A stretch of DNA of 64,000 nucleotides from Mycolicibacterium madagascariense (GTDB lineage: Bacteria > Actinomycetota > Actinomycetes > Mycobacteriales > Mycobacteriaceae): the NCBI RefSeq assembly GCF_010729665.1, contig NZ_AP022610.1, positions 1,922,001-1,986,000 on the forward strand, in the 5' to 3' direction. Under the pieces are notes generated by a model, which made no database searches, had not been told where the DNA came from, and worked only from the letters and a program-made list of their open reading frames with translations. Every line of letters starts with the position of its first letter. Within the stretch, counting starts at the first letter, position 1. Below are positions 44,986 to 53,468 of the stretch, piece after piece. Made by a program: the position numbers and the translations under genes.

Positions 44986-46253
44986 CGACGACCGACAGCC
45001 CGGAGCTGAAGCGCTCGCTGTGGGCCCTGGACGGGGTCAACTTCTTCCTCGCCGACGTCCAAGCCGGCCTCGGGCCGTTCCTCGGGGTCTACCTCATCAA
45101 CAAGGAGACGTGGAACCCGGCGAACATCGGGCTCATCCTGACCCTCGGCGGGGCCGTCGGCCTGCTGCTCAACGCCCCGGCCGGCGCGTTGATCGACGCC
45201 ACCCGGCACAAGCGCGCCCTGCTCGCCGGGGCGGCGGCGCTGACGTCCTTCGGCACGTTCATCGTCACGTTGAAGCCGACGTTCGCCATCGTGACCGCCG
45301 CTCAGCTGCTTACGGGGATCGCCGGGGTGGTGCTCGGCCCGGTGATCGCGGCCATCGCCCTGGGCATGGTTGGACCCAAGCGCTACGCGTCGCAAACCGG
45401 CCGCATGCAGGCCTTCAACCACGCGGGCAACGTGATGGGCTCGGCGGTGGCGGGGTTGGCGGGCTACCTCATCAGCCTCAAGATGGGCTTCTGGCTGGCG
45501 AGCCTGTTCGGCATCTTCGTCGTGCTGGCGACCATGCTGATCAAGTCGAACCTCATCGACGACGACGTGGCCCGCGGTCTGCAACCCAAGGACGACGGCG
45601 GCGACGACAAGCCCTCGGGGTTCCGGATGCTGCTGCGCAACCGCCCCCTGCTGCTCCTGGCGGCGGTCGTCGGGCTGTGGCAGCTGGCCAACGCTGCGAT
45701 GCTGCCGATCACCGGTCAGAAGCTCGCGGTCGGCAACACCGGTGACGGCGCCCTCTATCAGGCCGCGCTCATCATCGTCGCCCAGGTCGTGATGATCCCG
45801 ATGGCTCTGCTCGTCTCGAAGCGGGGCGACCAGTGGGGCCGAAAGCCGTTGATGGTGGCGGCATTCCTGGTCCTACCCATCCGCGGGGTGCTCTTCGTGC
45901 TGGCCTCCAACCCGGGGGAGGTCATCGCGGTGCAGGCTCTCGACGGCATCGGCGCGGGTCTGCAGGGTGCGCTCTTCGCGATCATGGTCGCCGACCTGAC
46001 CCGCGGCAGCGGACGCTTCAACGTCGCCTTCGGCGCGGCCACGATGGTGCAGGGCATCGGTGGAACCTTCAGCCCGGCTCTCGCCGGGGCGATCGACCAG
46101 GCGTTCGGTTACACCACCGCGATGCTGTCGCTCACGGCGATCGCGATCGTCGCGTTGGGCCTATTGGTGTTCACTGTTCCCGAGACGCGGACACCCGCCC
46201 AGGAGCCACCGGAGACCGTCGACGCCGAGTCCTCGCCCAGCCCGGTCGGCTGA
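44982..46253 (+). CDS. MFS transporter
   Basis: A 423-residue protein with 12 hydrophobic helices, the loop motif GALIDATRHKRALLAG in place of the classic GxLaDrxGrr, and SKRGDQWGRKPLMVAAF between helices 8 and 9. The N-terminal LKRSLWALDGVNFFLADVQAGLGPFLGVYL is typical of a group of uncharacterised MFS permeases. Coupled by ATGA to the 2H phosphoesterase. The substrate is unknown. Confidence 0.88.
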   Translation: MTTTDSPELKRSLWALDGVNFFLADVQAGLGPFLGVYLINKETWNPANIGLILTLGGAVGLLLNAPAGALIDATRHKRALLAGAAALTSFGTFIVTLKPTFAIVTAAQLLTGIAGVVLGPVIAAIALGMVGPKRYASQTGRMQAFNHAGNVMGSAVAGLAGYLISLKMGFWLASLFGIFVVLATMLIKSNLIDDDVARGLQPKDDGGDDKPSGFRMLLRNRPLLLLAAVVGLWQLANAAMLPITGQKLAVGNTGDGALYQAALIIVAQVVMIPMALLVSKRGDQWGRKPLMVAAFLVLPIRGVLFVLASNPGEVIAVQALDGIGAGLQGALFAIMVADLTRGSGRFNVAFGAATMVQGIGGTFSPALAGAIDQAFGYTTAMLSLTAIAIVALGLLVFTVPETRTPAQEPPETVDAESSPSPVG

Positions 46254-46328
46254 CGACGGCATCAGGACGTCGTTTCCCCTGGGCAGGGCGCTGCCCGCTG
46301 CATTGTCCGCACCACGATCGGATCGACC

Positions 46329-47597
46329 TTGATACACAACTGGCTGGTGTGGGGCATCGCGGCCGTGGCGACACTGGGCGTGATCCTGCGGCCGCGCGGC
46401 TGGCCGGAGGCGATCTGGGCGGTGGCGGGGGCCCTGGCGCTGGTGGTGTGTCGGCTGCTGCCCGTCGGCGACGCGTGGGCGGGCGTGCTGAAGGGCAGCG
46501 ACGTCTACCTCTTCCTGATCGGCATGATGCTGATGTCGGAGGTCGCCAGGAAGGAGGGGTTGTTCGACTGGCTGGCGGCCATCGCCGTGCGGGCCGCGCG
46601 TGGCTCGCCCACGCGGCTGTTCCTGCTGGTCTACGTCGTGGGCACGGTCGTCACGGTCTTTCTGTCCAACGACGCGTGCGCCGTCGTCTTGACGCCTGCG
46701 GTGTACTACGCGACCAGAGCCGCGAAGGTGCAGAATCCGCTGCCCTACCTGCTGGTGTGCGCGTTCATCGCCAATGCCGCGAGCTTCGTGCTGCCGATCT
46801 CGAATCCCGCGAACCTGGTGGTCTTTGCGCAGAACATGCCGCCCCTGACCCGTTGGCTCGCGATCTTCGGCCTGCCCTCGGTGCTGGCGATCGTCGTGAC
46901 CTTTGCCGTGCTGCGCCTGACCCAGCGGAGCGCGTTGAACGACGAAACCGTGGCGACGACGGTCGAACTCCGGACCCTCTCTCGCACCGGCATGCTCGCC
47001 GGCTTCGGCATCGTGGCGACCGGCGGCGTCCTCATCACCGCCTCGGCGCTCGGACTCGACCTCGGTTTGCCCACCTTCGTCGCCGGCCTCGCGACGACGG
47101 TTGCCGTGCTGCTGGTGAAGCGCGGCGGCGCCGTCGAGATCGTCAAGGACGTCTCCTGGAGCGTCCTTCCCCTCGTGGCGGGGCTGTTCGTGCTGGTCGA
47201 AGCGCTCGAGAAGACCGGCGTCCTGCAGAGCCTGGCCGACGTCCTGCAGCATGCGGCCGCCGCCAGTGTCACCGCGGCCGCCTGGGCTGCGGGGGCCGTG
47301 GTGGCGGTGTCGTCGAACCTCGTGAACAACCTGCCCGCCGGTCTCATCGCCGGGGCCGCGGTACACGGCGCGCAGGTCTCGGAGAAGGTGTCCGGCGCCA
47401 TCATGATCGGCGTCGACCTCGGACCCAACCTGTCCGTCACGGGCTCACTGGCCACCATTCTCTGGCTCACCGCGATCCGGCGGGAGGGGCTCGACGTCAG
47501 CGCGTGGCAGTTCTTGAAGATCGGTGCCCTGGTGATGCCGCCGGCGCTCATCACGGCCCTGGGCGCTCTGCTCCTACCCTCGATACTCGCGCACTGA
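46329..47597 (+). CDS. ArsB/NhaD-superfamily anion permease (arsenite efflux-like)
   Basis: A 422-residue membrane protein with about 11 helices of the ion transporter superfamily that includes ArsB and SLC13. Segments LKGSDVYLFLIGMMLMSEVARKEGLFDW, VVTVFLSNDACAVVLTPAVY and VVAVSSNLVNNLPAGLIAG match ArsB arsenite efflux permeases. The start is TTG 46329. No ArsC or arsenic-type ArsR is adjacent, so arsenite is inferred from family only. The YdcZ-like gene follows by 10 bp. Confidence 0.85.
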   Translation: MIHNWLVWGIAAVATLGVILRPRGWPEAIWAVAGALALVVCRLLPVGDAWAGVLKGSDVYLFLIGMMLMSEVARKEGLFDWLAAIAVRAARGSPTRLFLLVYVVGTVVTVFLSNDACAVVLTPAVYYATRAAKVQNPLPYLLVCAFIANAASFVLPISNPANLVVFAQNMPPLTRWLAIFGLPSVLAIVVTFAVLRLTQRSALNDETVATTVELRTLSRTGMLAGFGIVATGGVLITASALGLDLGLPTFVAGLATTVAVLLVKRGGAVEIVKDVSWSVLPLVAGLFVLVEALEKTGVLQSLADVLQHAAAASVTAAAWAAGAVVAVSSNLVNNLPAGLIAGAAVHGAQVSEKVSGAIMIGVDLGPNLSVTGSLATILWLTAIRREGLDVSAWQFLKIGALVMPPALITALGALLLPSILAH

Positions 47598-47607
47598 GGA
47601 GGCGTTC

Positions 47608-48531
47608 GTGACGGCCTCGCTGCTCTATCCGTTTATCCTCGTCGCCGGAGTGCTTCAGGCACTGGGCAATTCGATGAATGCACGGTTGCGCGACCGGCTG
47701 GTCAATCCGTGGTTGGCGGCCACGGCGTCCTTCCTCCCGGTGGTCTTCCTGTTCGCCACCCTGTTCATCGCGCTGCCGACGCCGCTGCCGAACGCGGAGT
47801 CGATTCGCGGAATGCACTGGTATTCGGCCCTCGGCGGCGTCGCCGGTGCGGTGGCGGTGTTCGGCGGGCTCCTGTTCGTGGACAGGGTGGGCGCCGGCCC
47901 GTTCAACGGGCTGGCCATCACGGGCAACATCCTGACCTCACTGGCGATGGATGCGTTCGGCGTATTCGGTTTGCACCGTTCGGGTTTCAAGGCGATGTCC
48001 TGGCTCGGCGGCCTCCTCATGGTGGTGGGCGTCGTCCTCGTCGCCCGATCGAGTGGCACGAGGTCGCAGGACCGCGGCGGCGGGCTCGGTGCCACGGCGC
48101 TCTATCCGTTCATCCTGGTGGCCGGTGCCTGCCAGGCACTGGGAGCGGTGCTCAACGCCGAATTGCGTGGCGCGCTGGTCAACCCGTGGCTCGCGTCGAC
48201 GGCGTCGTTCCTCCCGGTGACCTTCATCATGGCGCTGATGTTCATCCTCCGTCCCACTCCACTGCCGCGTCGAGACGACGTCGAGGGGGTCCGCTGGTGG
48301 ATGCCGCTGGCCGGAATCGCCGGCGGCGTCGCGGTATTCGCCGGTCTCCTGCTCGTCGACAAGGTGGGGGCCGGGGCCTTCAACGGCCTCCTGATCACCG
48401 CCAACCTGCTGGCGTCGATCATCCTCGACCACTTCGGCTGGCTCGGCATGAAGAAGGTCAGGGCGGGACCTCAGCGCCTGATGGGTGCGGCCGTGATGAT
48501 CGCGGGCATCCTGCTCATCTCGGTGACCTAG
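47608..48531 (+). CDS. DMT-family permease with tandem YdcZ (DUF606) domains
   Basis: A 307-residue membrane protein made of two similar halves: both begin LYPFILVAG-x-QALG, contain LVNPWLA(A/S)TASFLPV and (R/K)VGAG(P/A)FNGL. This internal duplication of the 4-5 helix YdcZ module gives a 10-helix DMT-like transporter. GAGGAGG precedes GTG 47608. It probably shares a transcript with the ArsB-like permease. The substrate is unknown. Confidence 0.85.
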   Translation: MTASLLYPFILVAGVLQALGNSMNARLRDRLVNPWLAATASFLPVVFLFATLFIALPTPLPNAESIRGMHWYSALGGVAGAVAVFGGLLFVDRVGAGPFNGLAITGNILTSLAMDAFGVFGLHRSGFKAMSWLGGLLMVVGVVLVARSSGTRSQDRGGGLGATALYPFILVAGACQALGAVLNAELRGALVNPWLASTASFLPVTFIMALMFILRPTPLPRRDDVEGVRWWMPLAGIAGGVAVFAGLLLVDKVGAGAFNGLLITANLLASIILDHFGWLGMKKVRAGPQRLMGAAVMIAGILLISVT

Positions 48532-48811
48532 CAGCCCCACGCCCGTCACCGCGTCGTGCGGCCCGCCAACCGATGTCGAGGATCCCGACCTCGATGTTCG
48601 GGGTGCCTAACTCCTCGAATTCGACTGTCCGAACGCAGATGTCAGGACAGTGCGACGAAATACGCTGCCCGGATGGTGCGTACCGTGTTCCTGGTACACG
48701 TCCACGCCATGACGTACAGCGTCGCCGCGCCTCGTCATGACGGGCCCACCCAACGTCGTTCGGCCCGTTCCACTTCGGGCGGTGGCCCGACCTGCACGAG
48801 GAGAACGTCCG

Positions 48812-50092
48812 GTGACGGCACACGACAGCAGCGCGACGTCGACCAGCGATTCGTCGCCATGGCTGATCCTGGCGCGCTCGGTGGGCATCGCACTGGTCTG
48901 CATCATTCCGGCTCTGGTGGTGCGCGGCATCGGCTTTCATCCCACGCCGCTGCTGTCCCTGCTGATCTACGGGGCTGCGGTCGTCGGTGCCAGCTTCCTG
49001 CTGGCGTGGGCCGCCGAGGCCGCCCAGATCGACGTGTCCGGTGGCTTGGCCATCGCCGTCCTCGCGCTGATCGCCGTCCTCCCCGAATACGCCGTGGACC
49101 TGTACTACGCCTACACCTCTGGTCACGACGCCGCCTACGTCCAGTTCGCCGCGGCCAACATGACCGGTTCCAATCGGCTGCTGATGGGCCTGGGCTGGCC
49201 GGTCGTGGTCCTCATCGCCGTCGCCGTGGCAACCAAGGCAACGGGTACGAGCGTCCGCAGGCTCACCCTCGAGCAGAGCAATCGCGTGGAACTTGGCTTC
49301 CTGCTCGTCGCCGGAATGGCCGCGTTCCTGATCCCCGCCACCGGCCGCATCCACCTGATCTTCGGCGTGGCTCTGCTGGCCTGGTTCGGCTTCTACCTGT
49401 TCAAACTCACCCGAGGCGACGTCGAAGAACCCGACCTCATCGGTGCTGCGGCTGCCATCGGCGGCCTGCCACGGCGGGCCCGTCGCTTCACCGTGGTGAC
49501 GATGTTCGTCGCGGCGGCAGCGGTGATCCTGCTGTGCGCCGAACCGTTCGCCAACAGCCTCATCGCCGCGGGCACCCAGTTGGGCATCGACCAGTTCCTC
49601 CTCGTGCAGTGGCTCGCGCCGCTCGCTTCGGAGGCTCCCGAATTCATCATCGCCATCATCTTCGCCGCGCGCGGCAAGGGCACCAACGCGATCGCCACGT
49701 TGATCTCCTCGAAGGTCAACCAGTGGACGCTGCTCGTCGGATCCCTGCCGCTGGCGCATCTCGCCGGCGGCGGTGGCACCTCGCTGGTGCTGGACCAACG
49801 CCAGGTCGAGGAGATGCTGCTGACCGCGACGCAGACCCTGATGGGCGTCGCGATGATCTTGGCGCTGAGCTTTCACCGCTACGCCGCCTGGGCCCTGCTG
49901 ACCCTGTTCGTCGTTCAGTTCCCGATCACCTCCACCACCGGACGATTGATCCTCTGCGGGCTCTATACTGCGATCGCTCTGGGCGCCCTCGTCGTGAATC
50001 GCCGCCATCTGCTGCCCACCCTAAGGGCGCCGTTCACCGACGACACCACCCGCTTCGGTGCCCTGCCCGACCCCGGCCGACATCGGCACTAG
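48812..50092 (+). CDS. Sodium/calcium exchanger (CaCA) family protein
   Basis: A 426-residue protein with about 10-11 helices. The two inverted alpha repeats are visible as AVLPEYAVDLYYAY and LASEAPEFIIAIIFAARG, with the conserved acidic residues that bind cation, and ATLISSKVNQWTLLVGS. This matches the CaCA family (H+ or Na+ in exchange for Ca2+). GTG 48812 has GAGGAG 8 bases upstream; the upstream frame from 48737 is less likely. Its 3' end overlaps the convergent FetB-type gene by 4 bp. Confidence 0.88.
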   Translation: MTAHDSSATSTSDSSPWLILARSVGIALVCIIPALVVRGIGFHPTPLLSLLIYGAAVVGASFLLAWAAEAAQIDVSGGLAIAVLALIAVLPEYAVDLYYAYTSGHDAAYVQFAAANMTGSNRLLMGLGWPVVVLIAVAVATKATGTSVRRLTLEQSNRVELGFLLVAGMAAFLIPATGRIHLIFGVALLAWFGFYLFKLTRGDVEEPDLIGAAAAIGGLPRRARRFTVVTMFVAAAAVILLCAEPFANSLIAAGTQLGIDQFLLVQWLAPLASEAPEFIIAIIFAARGKGTNAIATLISSKVNQWTLLVGSLPLAHLAGGGGTSLVLDQRQVEEMLLTATQTLMGVAMILALSFHRYAAWALLTLFVVQFPITSTTGRLILCGLYTAIALGALVVNRRHLLPTLRAPFTDDTTRFGALPDPGRHRH

Positions 50093-50895
50093 CGCCGCCG
50101 CAAGAGCTTTCGCATCGCGGTCGCACGCGCATCCCGGGGCGCCTGCCTCTCGACCCGCACGATGCGACCACGCGACACCAGCTCACCCGTCACCGCGACC
50201 CCGCACGCCTGGGACAGCAGCAGCGAAATGAGCACCAGGACTTGGACTGCCCCGGCCTGCGCGGCGGAACCGGTGGCCAGCAGCACCCCGACGAACGCGC
50301 CCGGCAACGTGACCAGACCCGCAGTGCGCGTCTGATCCAGGTTGGGGAGCAGGGAGTCCGAGAGCGGTCGCTCCATGACCTCCATGCGCGAGTCTCGTTC
50401 GGAGAGGCCAAGACTCAGCGCCGCCTCGACCTCGCCAGCACGCAGGCTCAGCGCGTCGAGGGCGCGCCGCGCGGACACGGAGGAGGCCGTCATCGTCCCG
50501 CCCAGCACGATGCCGAAGACCGGAACGAGGGCGACGCCGGTCAGCGGCACCACGCCCGACAGCAGGAGCAACGGGATGACCGCGGCCATGCCGGCCGCCA
50601 CGGACAGTGCCAACCAGGCAGAGCCGCGGGTGGCCTCGCTGCGGCGGGCCGCGGTCACCGACGCCACCGCGAACATCACGGCCAGTACCAGCAGCGACGA
50701 CCACAATCGGGACAACGCGACAGCCAGCACGGTCGCGACCGCCGCCAGCTGGATCGCCGCCCGCACCGCGGCCACCGGAGCGGGCCACCACGAGCCCCGC
50801 AAGGGGAAGCGCGAGACCAGGGCCGCCGCGACGACCATCACGACGCAGACGATGACCAGACCCGGGCCCAGGATGGGCTCGGCGTTGCTCACCAT
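50089..50895 (-). CDS. FetB/UPF0014-type ABC transporter permease
   Basis: A 268-residue protein with about seven helices and the UPF0014 pattern: VRAAIQLAAVATVLAVAL, VPVFGIVLGGTMTASSVSARRALD, and LPNLDQTRTAGLVTLPGAFVGVLLATGSA. In E. coli FetAB exports iron, and related proteins export metabolites. No ATPase partner gene is adjacent, which is unusual. Its end overlaps the convergent CaCA gene by 4 bp. ATG 50895 is the start. Confidence 0.83.
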   Translation of the reverse strand: MVSNAEPILGPGLVIVCVVMVVAAALVSRFPLRGSWWPAPVAAVRAAIQLAAVATVLAVALSRLWSSLLVLAVMFAVASVTAARRSEATRGSAWLALSVAAGMAAVIPLLLLSGVVPLTGVALVPVFGIVLGGTMTASSVSARRALDALSLRAGEVEAALSLGLSERDSRMEVMERPLSDSLLPNLDQTRTAGLVTLPGAFVGVLLATGSAAQAGAVQVLVLISLLLSQACGVAVTGELVSRGRIVRVERQAPRDARATAMRKLLRRR

Positions 50896-51133
50896 GACGC
50901 CGACCGCCCAGCGTCCGTGACGCTGGCGTCAACGGGACCACGGTTTGGACGGCGACGTTCGGTGCAGCGCACGGGATCACGCTAGCCGAGGACGTGCGCC
51001 GCGGGTGTGATTCAGATCCGGCGCACGTGAATGGTTTGGGTGACGTCGAGTCGGGCTATCTAACTCTTGTCGTCGGCAACTAAGAGAACTGCCGAATTCA
51101 TCGACTACCAATGCATTTCACTCAGGAGCAACA

Positions 51134-51376
51134 ATGTCTGCAAAGTTTTGGTGGACCGCTGCCGCCGCGGCGACCGTGGCCATCACACCCCTCGTCGCCG
51201 CGCCGATGGCCGCCGCCGACGACTCGAACTGCGCCGTCGACAACACCGCGACGGTGTGTCAGTCCGACGGCAGTGCCGCCATCGTGGCCACGCCGCCCCA
51301 GGTCGGCGACGGCGCGCAGAACGGCCCCTACGGCCCCGCCGGTGACACCGCCCCGGTCGGCGGAAATGGCCTGTAA
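51134..51376 (+). CDS. Small secreted protein upstream of cutinase
   Basis: An 80-residue protein with a signal peptide (TAAAAATVAITPLVAAPMAAA, residues 8-28) and a mature part of about 50 residues with two cysteines (NCAVDNTATVCQ) and a Gly/Pro-rich end. AGGAG lies 6 bases before the ATG. It ends 4 bp before the cutinase start, so both are probably cotranscribed. I do not recognise the family. Confidence 0.78.
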   Translation: MSAKFWWTAAAAATVAITPLVAAPMAAADDSNCAVDNTATVCQSDGSAAIVATPPQVGDGAQNGPYGPAGDTAPVGGNGL

Positions 51377-51380
51377 GAAC

Positions 51381-52142
51381 ATGAGTTCGCGGGTGTGGGC
51401 AGCACTGTCGGCGGCAGTACTGGTGTCCACCGGCGCGGCGTGGACGGGGCTCACCGCCCCGTCCGCGCGCGCAGACGCGGACACGGGTTGCTCCGACGTC
51501 ACGCTCGTCTTCGCGCGCGGCACCTTCGAGGCGCCCGGCGCGGGCGCCGTGGGGGATGCCCTCACCCAGTCGCTGACCGGCCGCCTCGGCGACCGCACGC
51601 TGCAGGTGCAGCCGGTCGACTATCCCGCCTCCCTCGACTTCGCCCGCGCCGCTGACGGAGTTCTCAACGCGCGCAACGTCATCCAGTCCACCGTCGCTCG
51701 CTGCCCACACACCGCGATCGTCCTCGGGGGGTACTCCCAAGGCGCCGCGGTGGCGGGGTACGTCACCGCCGATGCGGTGCCGGACGGGTACGTCGCGCCC
51801 GATGGCATGACCACTCCGTTGGCGCCGGAACTCGCACGGCACATCGCGGCGGTGACGCTGTTCGGCACACCGTCGCCTGGGGTCCTCGGACTGCTCGACC
51901 ACGATGCGCCGCCCCTGACGATCGGGTCGACCTTCGTGGGCAAGACCGTGCAGTACTGCGCCGACGGCGATCCCATCTGCGCCCCGGGCGGCACCGACCG
52001 GGCGGCCCACAGCGCGTACAAGGTCAATGGCATGACCGACCAGGCCGCCGACTTCGTCGTCGGCAAGCTGGGGCGCGCCGACGGTCGCGGACGTGAATCC
52101 ACGCCGGTCGCGCAACTGGCGGGAGCAGTGAACGCGAATTGA
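51381..52142 (+). CDS. Cutinase family esterase (secreted)
   Basis: A 253-residue alpha/beta-hydrolase with a signal peptide (about residues 1-31). Nucleophile Ser119 lies in GGYSQGAAVAG, the catalytic Asp in YCADGDPIC and the His in RAAHSAYK. Paired cysteines (37/108 and the CADGDPIC pair) fit the cutinase disulfides. Mycobacterial members (Culp proteins) act as lipases, esterases or phospholipases. ATG 51366 is an alternative start overlapping the previous gene. A strong hairpin follows at 52215. Confidence 0.92.
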   Translation: MSSRVWAALSAAVLVSTGAAWTGLTAPSARADADTGCSDVTLVFARGTFEAPGAGAVGDALTQSLTGRLGDRTLQVQPVDYPASLDFARAADGVLNARNVIQSTVARCPHTAIVLGGYSQGAAVAGYVTADAVPDGYVAPDGMTTPLAPELARHIAAVTLFGTPSPGVLGLLDHDAPPLTIGSTFVGKTVQYCADGDPICAPGGTDRAAHSAYKVNGMTDQAADFVVGKLGRADGRGRESTPVAQLAGAVNAN

Positions 52143-52214
52143 CGTAGCGCGCCAATCATGTTGGCGTGCAACGTGATTAGCCGTACTGGACCTGGCGCTT
52201 CCAACGCCGCTCGG

Positions 52215-52243
52215 CCCGCCGGACCACCAGGGGGTCCGGCGGG
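52215..52243 (+). terminator. Hairpin terminator after cutinase
   Basis: CCCGCCGGACC and GGTCCGGCGGG form a perfect 11-bp stem with a 7-base loop, 73 bp after the cutinase stop and 42 bp before the anti-sigma factor gene. There is no T run, as often in high-GC actinobacteria. Confidence 0.7.
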
Positions 52244-52284
52244 GTGCTTCAAACACCCGCCAGCCGGGTACTACGAGGAACATC

Positions 52285-52743
52285 ATGTCGGCGCACACCA
52301 CCCACACCGCTCGCCGCGGTGACCTCTGTCAAACGACGCAGGCCACCCCGGAGGCGGTCGGCGCCCTCACCGAGTCGACCCGCCGATGGCTGGCGGACAC
52401 GGTGCGCATCGACGCCGAACGCCACGCCGACATCGCCCTGGCCACCTACGAGGCTCTCTCCAACTGCGCAGATCACGCCTACCGCGACCACGCCACCCGG
52501 GGCACCATGACGCTGCGCGTCAGCCACGACGGCGGGGAGGGAGTGGTGCGGATCTGCGTCACCGACGAGGGCCGCTGGATCGACCCCGCCGTCCTCGCCA
52601 CCAGCCGCGGCCGGGGCATGATCCTGATGAGGGCACTCGCCGACGACTTCACCGTCGACGGTCGCGACGACGGAACCACGGTGTGCCTGCACTTCCACCG
52701 CTGCCCCGCGCTGCGCCTCACCGACGCCGAAGCCACCGCATGA
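52285..52743 (+). CDS. Anti-sigma factor-like ATP-binding protein (RsbW/HATPase_c)
   Basis: A 152-residue GHKL ATPase-fold protein with the N box DIALATYEALSNCADHAY, the G1 box VTDEGRWIDP and the G2-like SRGRGMILMRALADDFTV. Such proteins bind and inactivate a sigma factor of the SigF/SigB group and phosphorylate an anti-anti-sigma partner. The next gene encodes a STAS-domain protein, the expected partner. A SigF-family sigma factor gene is in the window at 59280. Confidence 0.88.
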   Translation: MSAHTTHTARRGDLCQTTQATPEAVGALTESTRRWLADTVRIDAERHADIALATYEALSNCADHAYRDHATRGTMTLRVSHDGGEGVVRICVTDEGRWIDPAVLATSRGRGMILMRALADDFTVDGRDDGTTVCLHFHRCPALRLTDAEATA

Positions 52744-52795
52744 TCATTCCAGCGCACCTCTTCCCACCGCCGTGTACCGCGTCGGATTCGTACCG

Positions 52796-53173
52796 ATGAC
52801 GGGTCCGGCGGCCACCGAGGACGATCCTCGCGGCGTGGCGATCAGCGAGCGCGACGACGGCGACGCCACGATCCTGAGCGTGGGTGGCAACGTGGACATG
52901 GCGGCAGCACCGGCCCTCGCCAGGCAGGTGGGGACGGTCCTGCGTCGGCGCCCTGCGGTGTTCATCATCGATCTGAGCAAGGTGAACTTTCTGACCACCG
53001 CCGGGATGAGCATCCTCATGCAGGCGCAGTACCGCAGCCAGGAATTCGACGTCCAACTACGGGTCGTCGCCACCGGCCCGATGACCGCACGTCCCATGCA
53101 GCTCTTGGGCATCGACGATCTGCTGGACATGTACCCCACCCTGGACGCTGCTCTGCACCTGCACCACGATTGA
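52796..53173 (+). CDS. STAS-domain anti-anti-sigma factor
   Basis: A 125-residue STAS protein: ATILSVGGNVDMAAAPALARQ, VFIIDLSKVNFLTTAGMSIL and a C-terminal LLGIDDLLDMYPTLDAAL. The phosphorylation loop reads TTAG where classic partners have DSSG or DSTG, so a serine acceptor is missing and a threonine would have to serve. GTG 52772 is an alternative start, adding eight residues. It follows the anti-sigma factor gene by 52 bp; together they form a partner-switch pair. Confidence 0.85.
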   Translation: MTGPAATEDDPRGVAISERDDGDATILSVGGNVDMAAAPALARQVGTVLRRRPAVFIIDLSKVNFLTTAGMSILMQAQYRSQEFDVQLRVVATGPMTARPMQLLGIDDLLDMYPTLDAALHLHHD

Positions 53174-53231
53174 CCCTGCAAGGCAGGAGTTCTCGGTCTG
53201 ACCCTTGCGGGAAACGGTGCGCGGCCCAGGA

Positions 53232-53426
53232 CTACGTCCAGGGCCGCAACGAGGACGCCACCTCGGCAACGTCCTCCCTGAAGCGCTGCCATCGCCGCGC
53301 CCGATCCTCGGCCGTGTCGGCACGCCCAACGCCCAGCAGCACCCTGTTGAGGGTCTTCCTCCAGTTGCGAGAAGGCGGCGGGCTGGCCTCGTCGCGGGTC
53401 TCCTCGTCGGGAGGCTTCGCAGTCAT
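53232..53426 (-). CDS. Small hypothetical protein
   Basis: A 64-residue frame with ATG 53426 and AAAGG 7 bases upstream. The sequence is charged and helix-like (KTLNRVLLGVGRADTAEDRARRWQRFREDVAEVA), which looks protein-like, but I do not recognise it. It lies between the convergent STAS gene and the decarboxylase-like gene. Confidence 0.5.
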   Translation of the reverse strand: MTAKPPDEETRDEASPPPSRNWRKTLNRVLLGVGRADTAEDRARRWQRFREDVAEVASSLRPWT

Positions 53427-53468
53427 CGCAAGCCTTTGGTCATCGACTCAACGTACCCCGCTTCCGCC

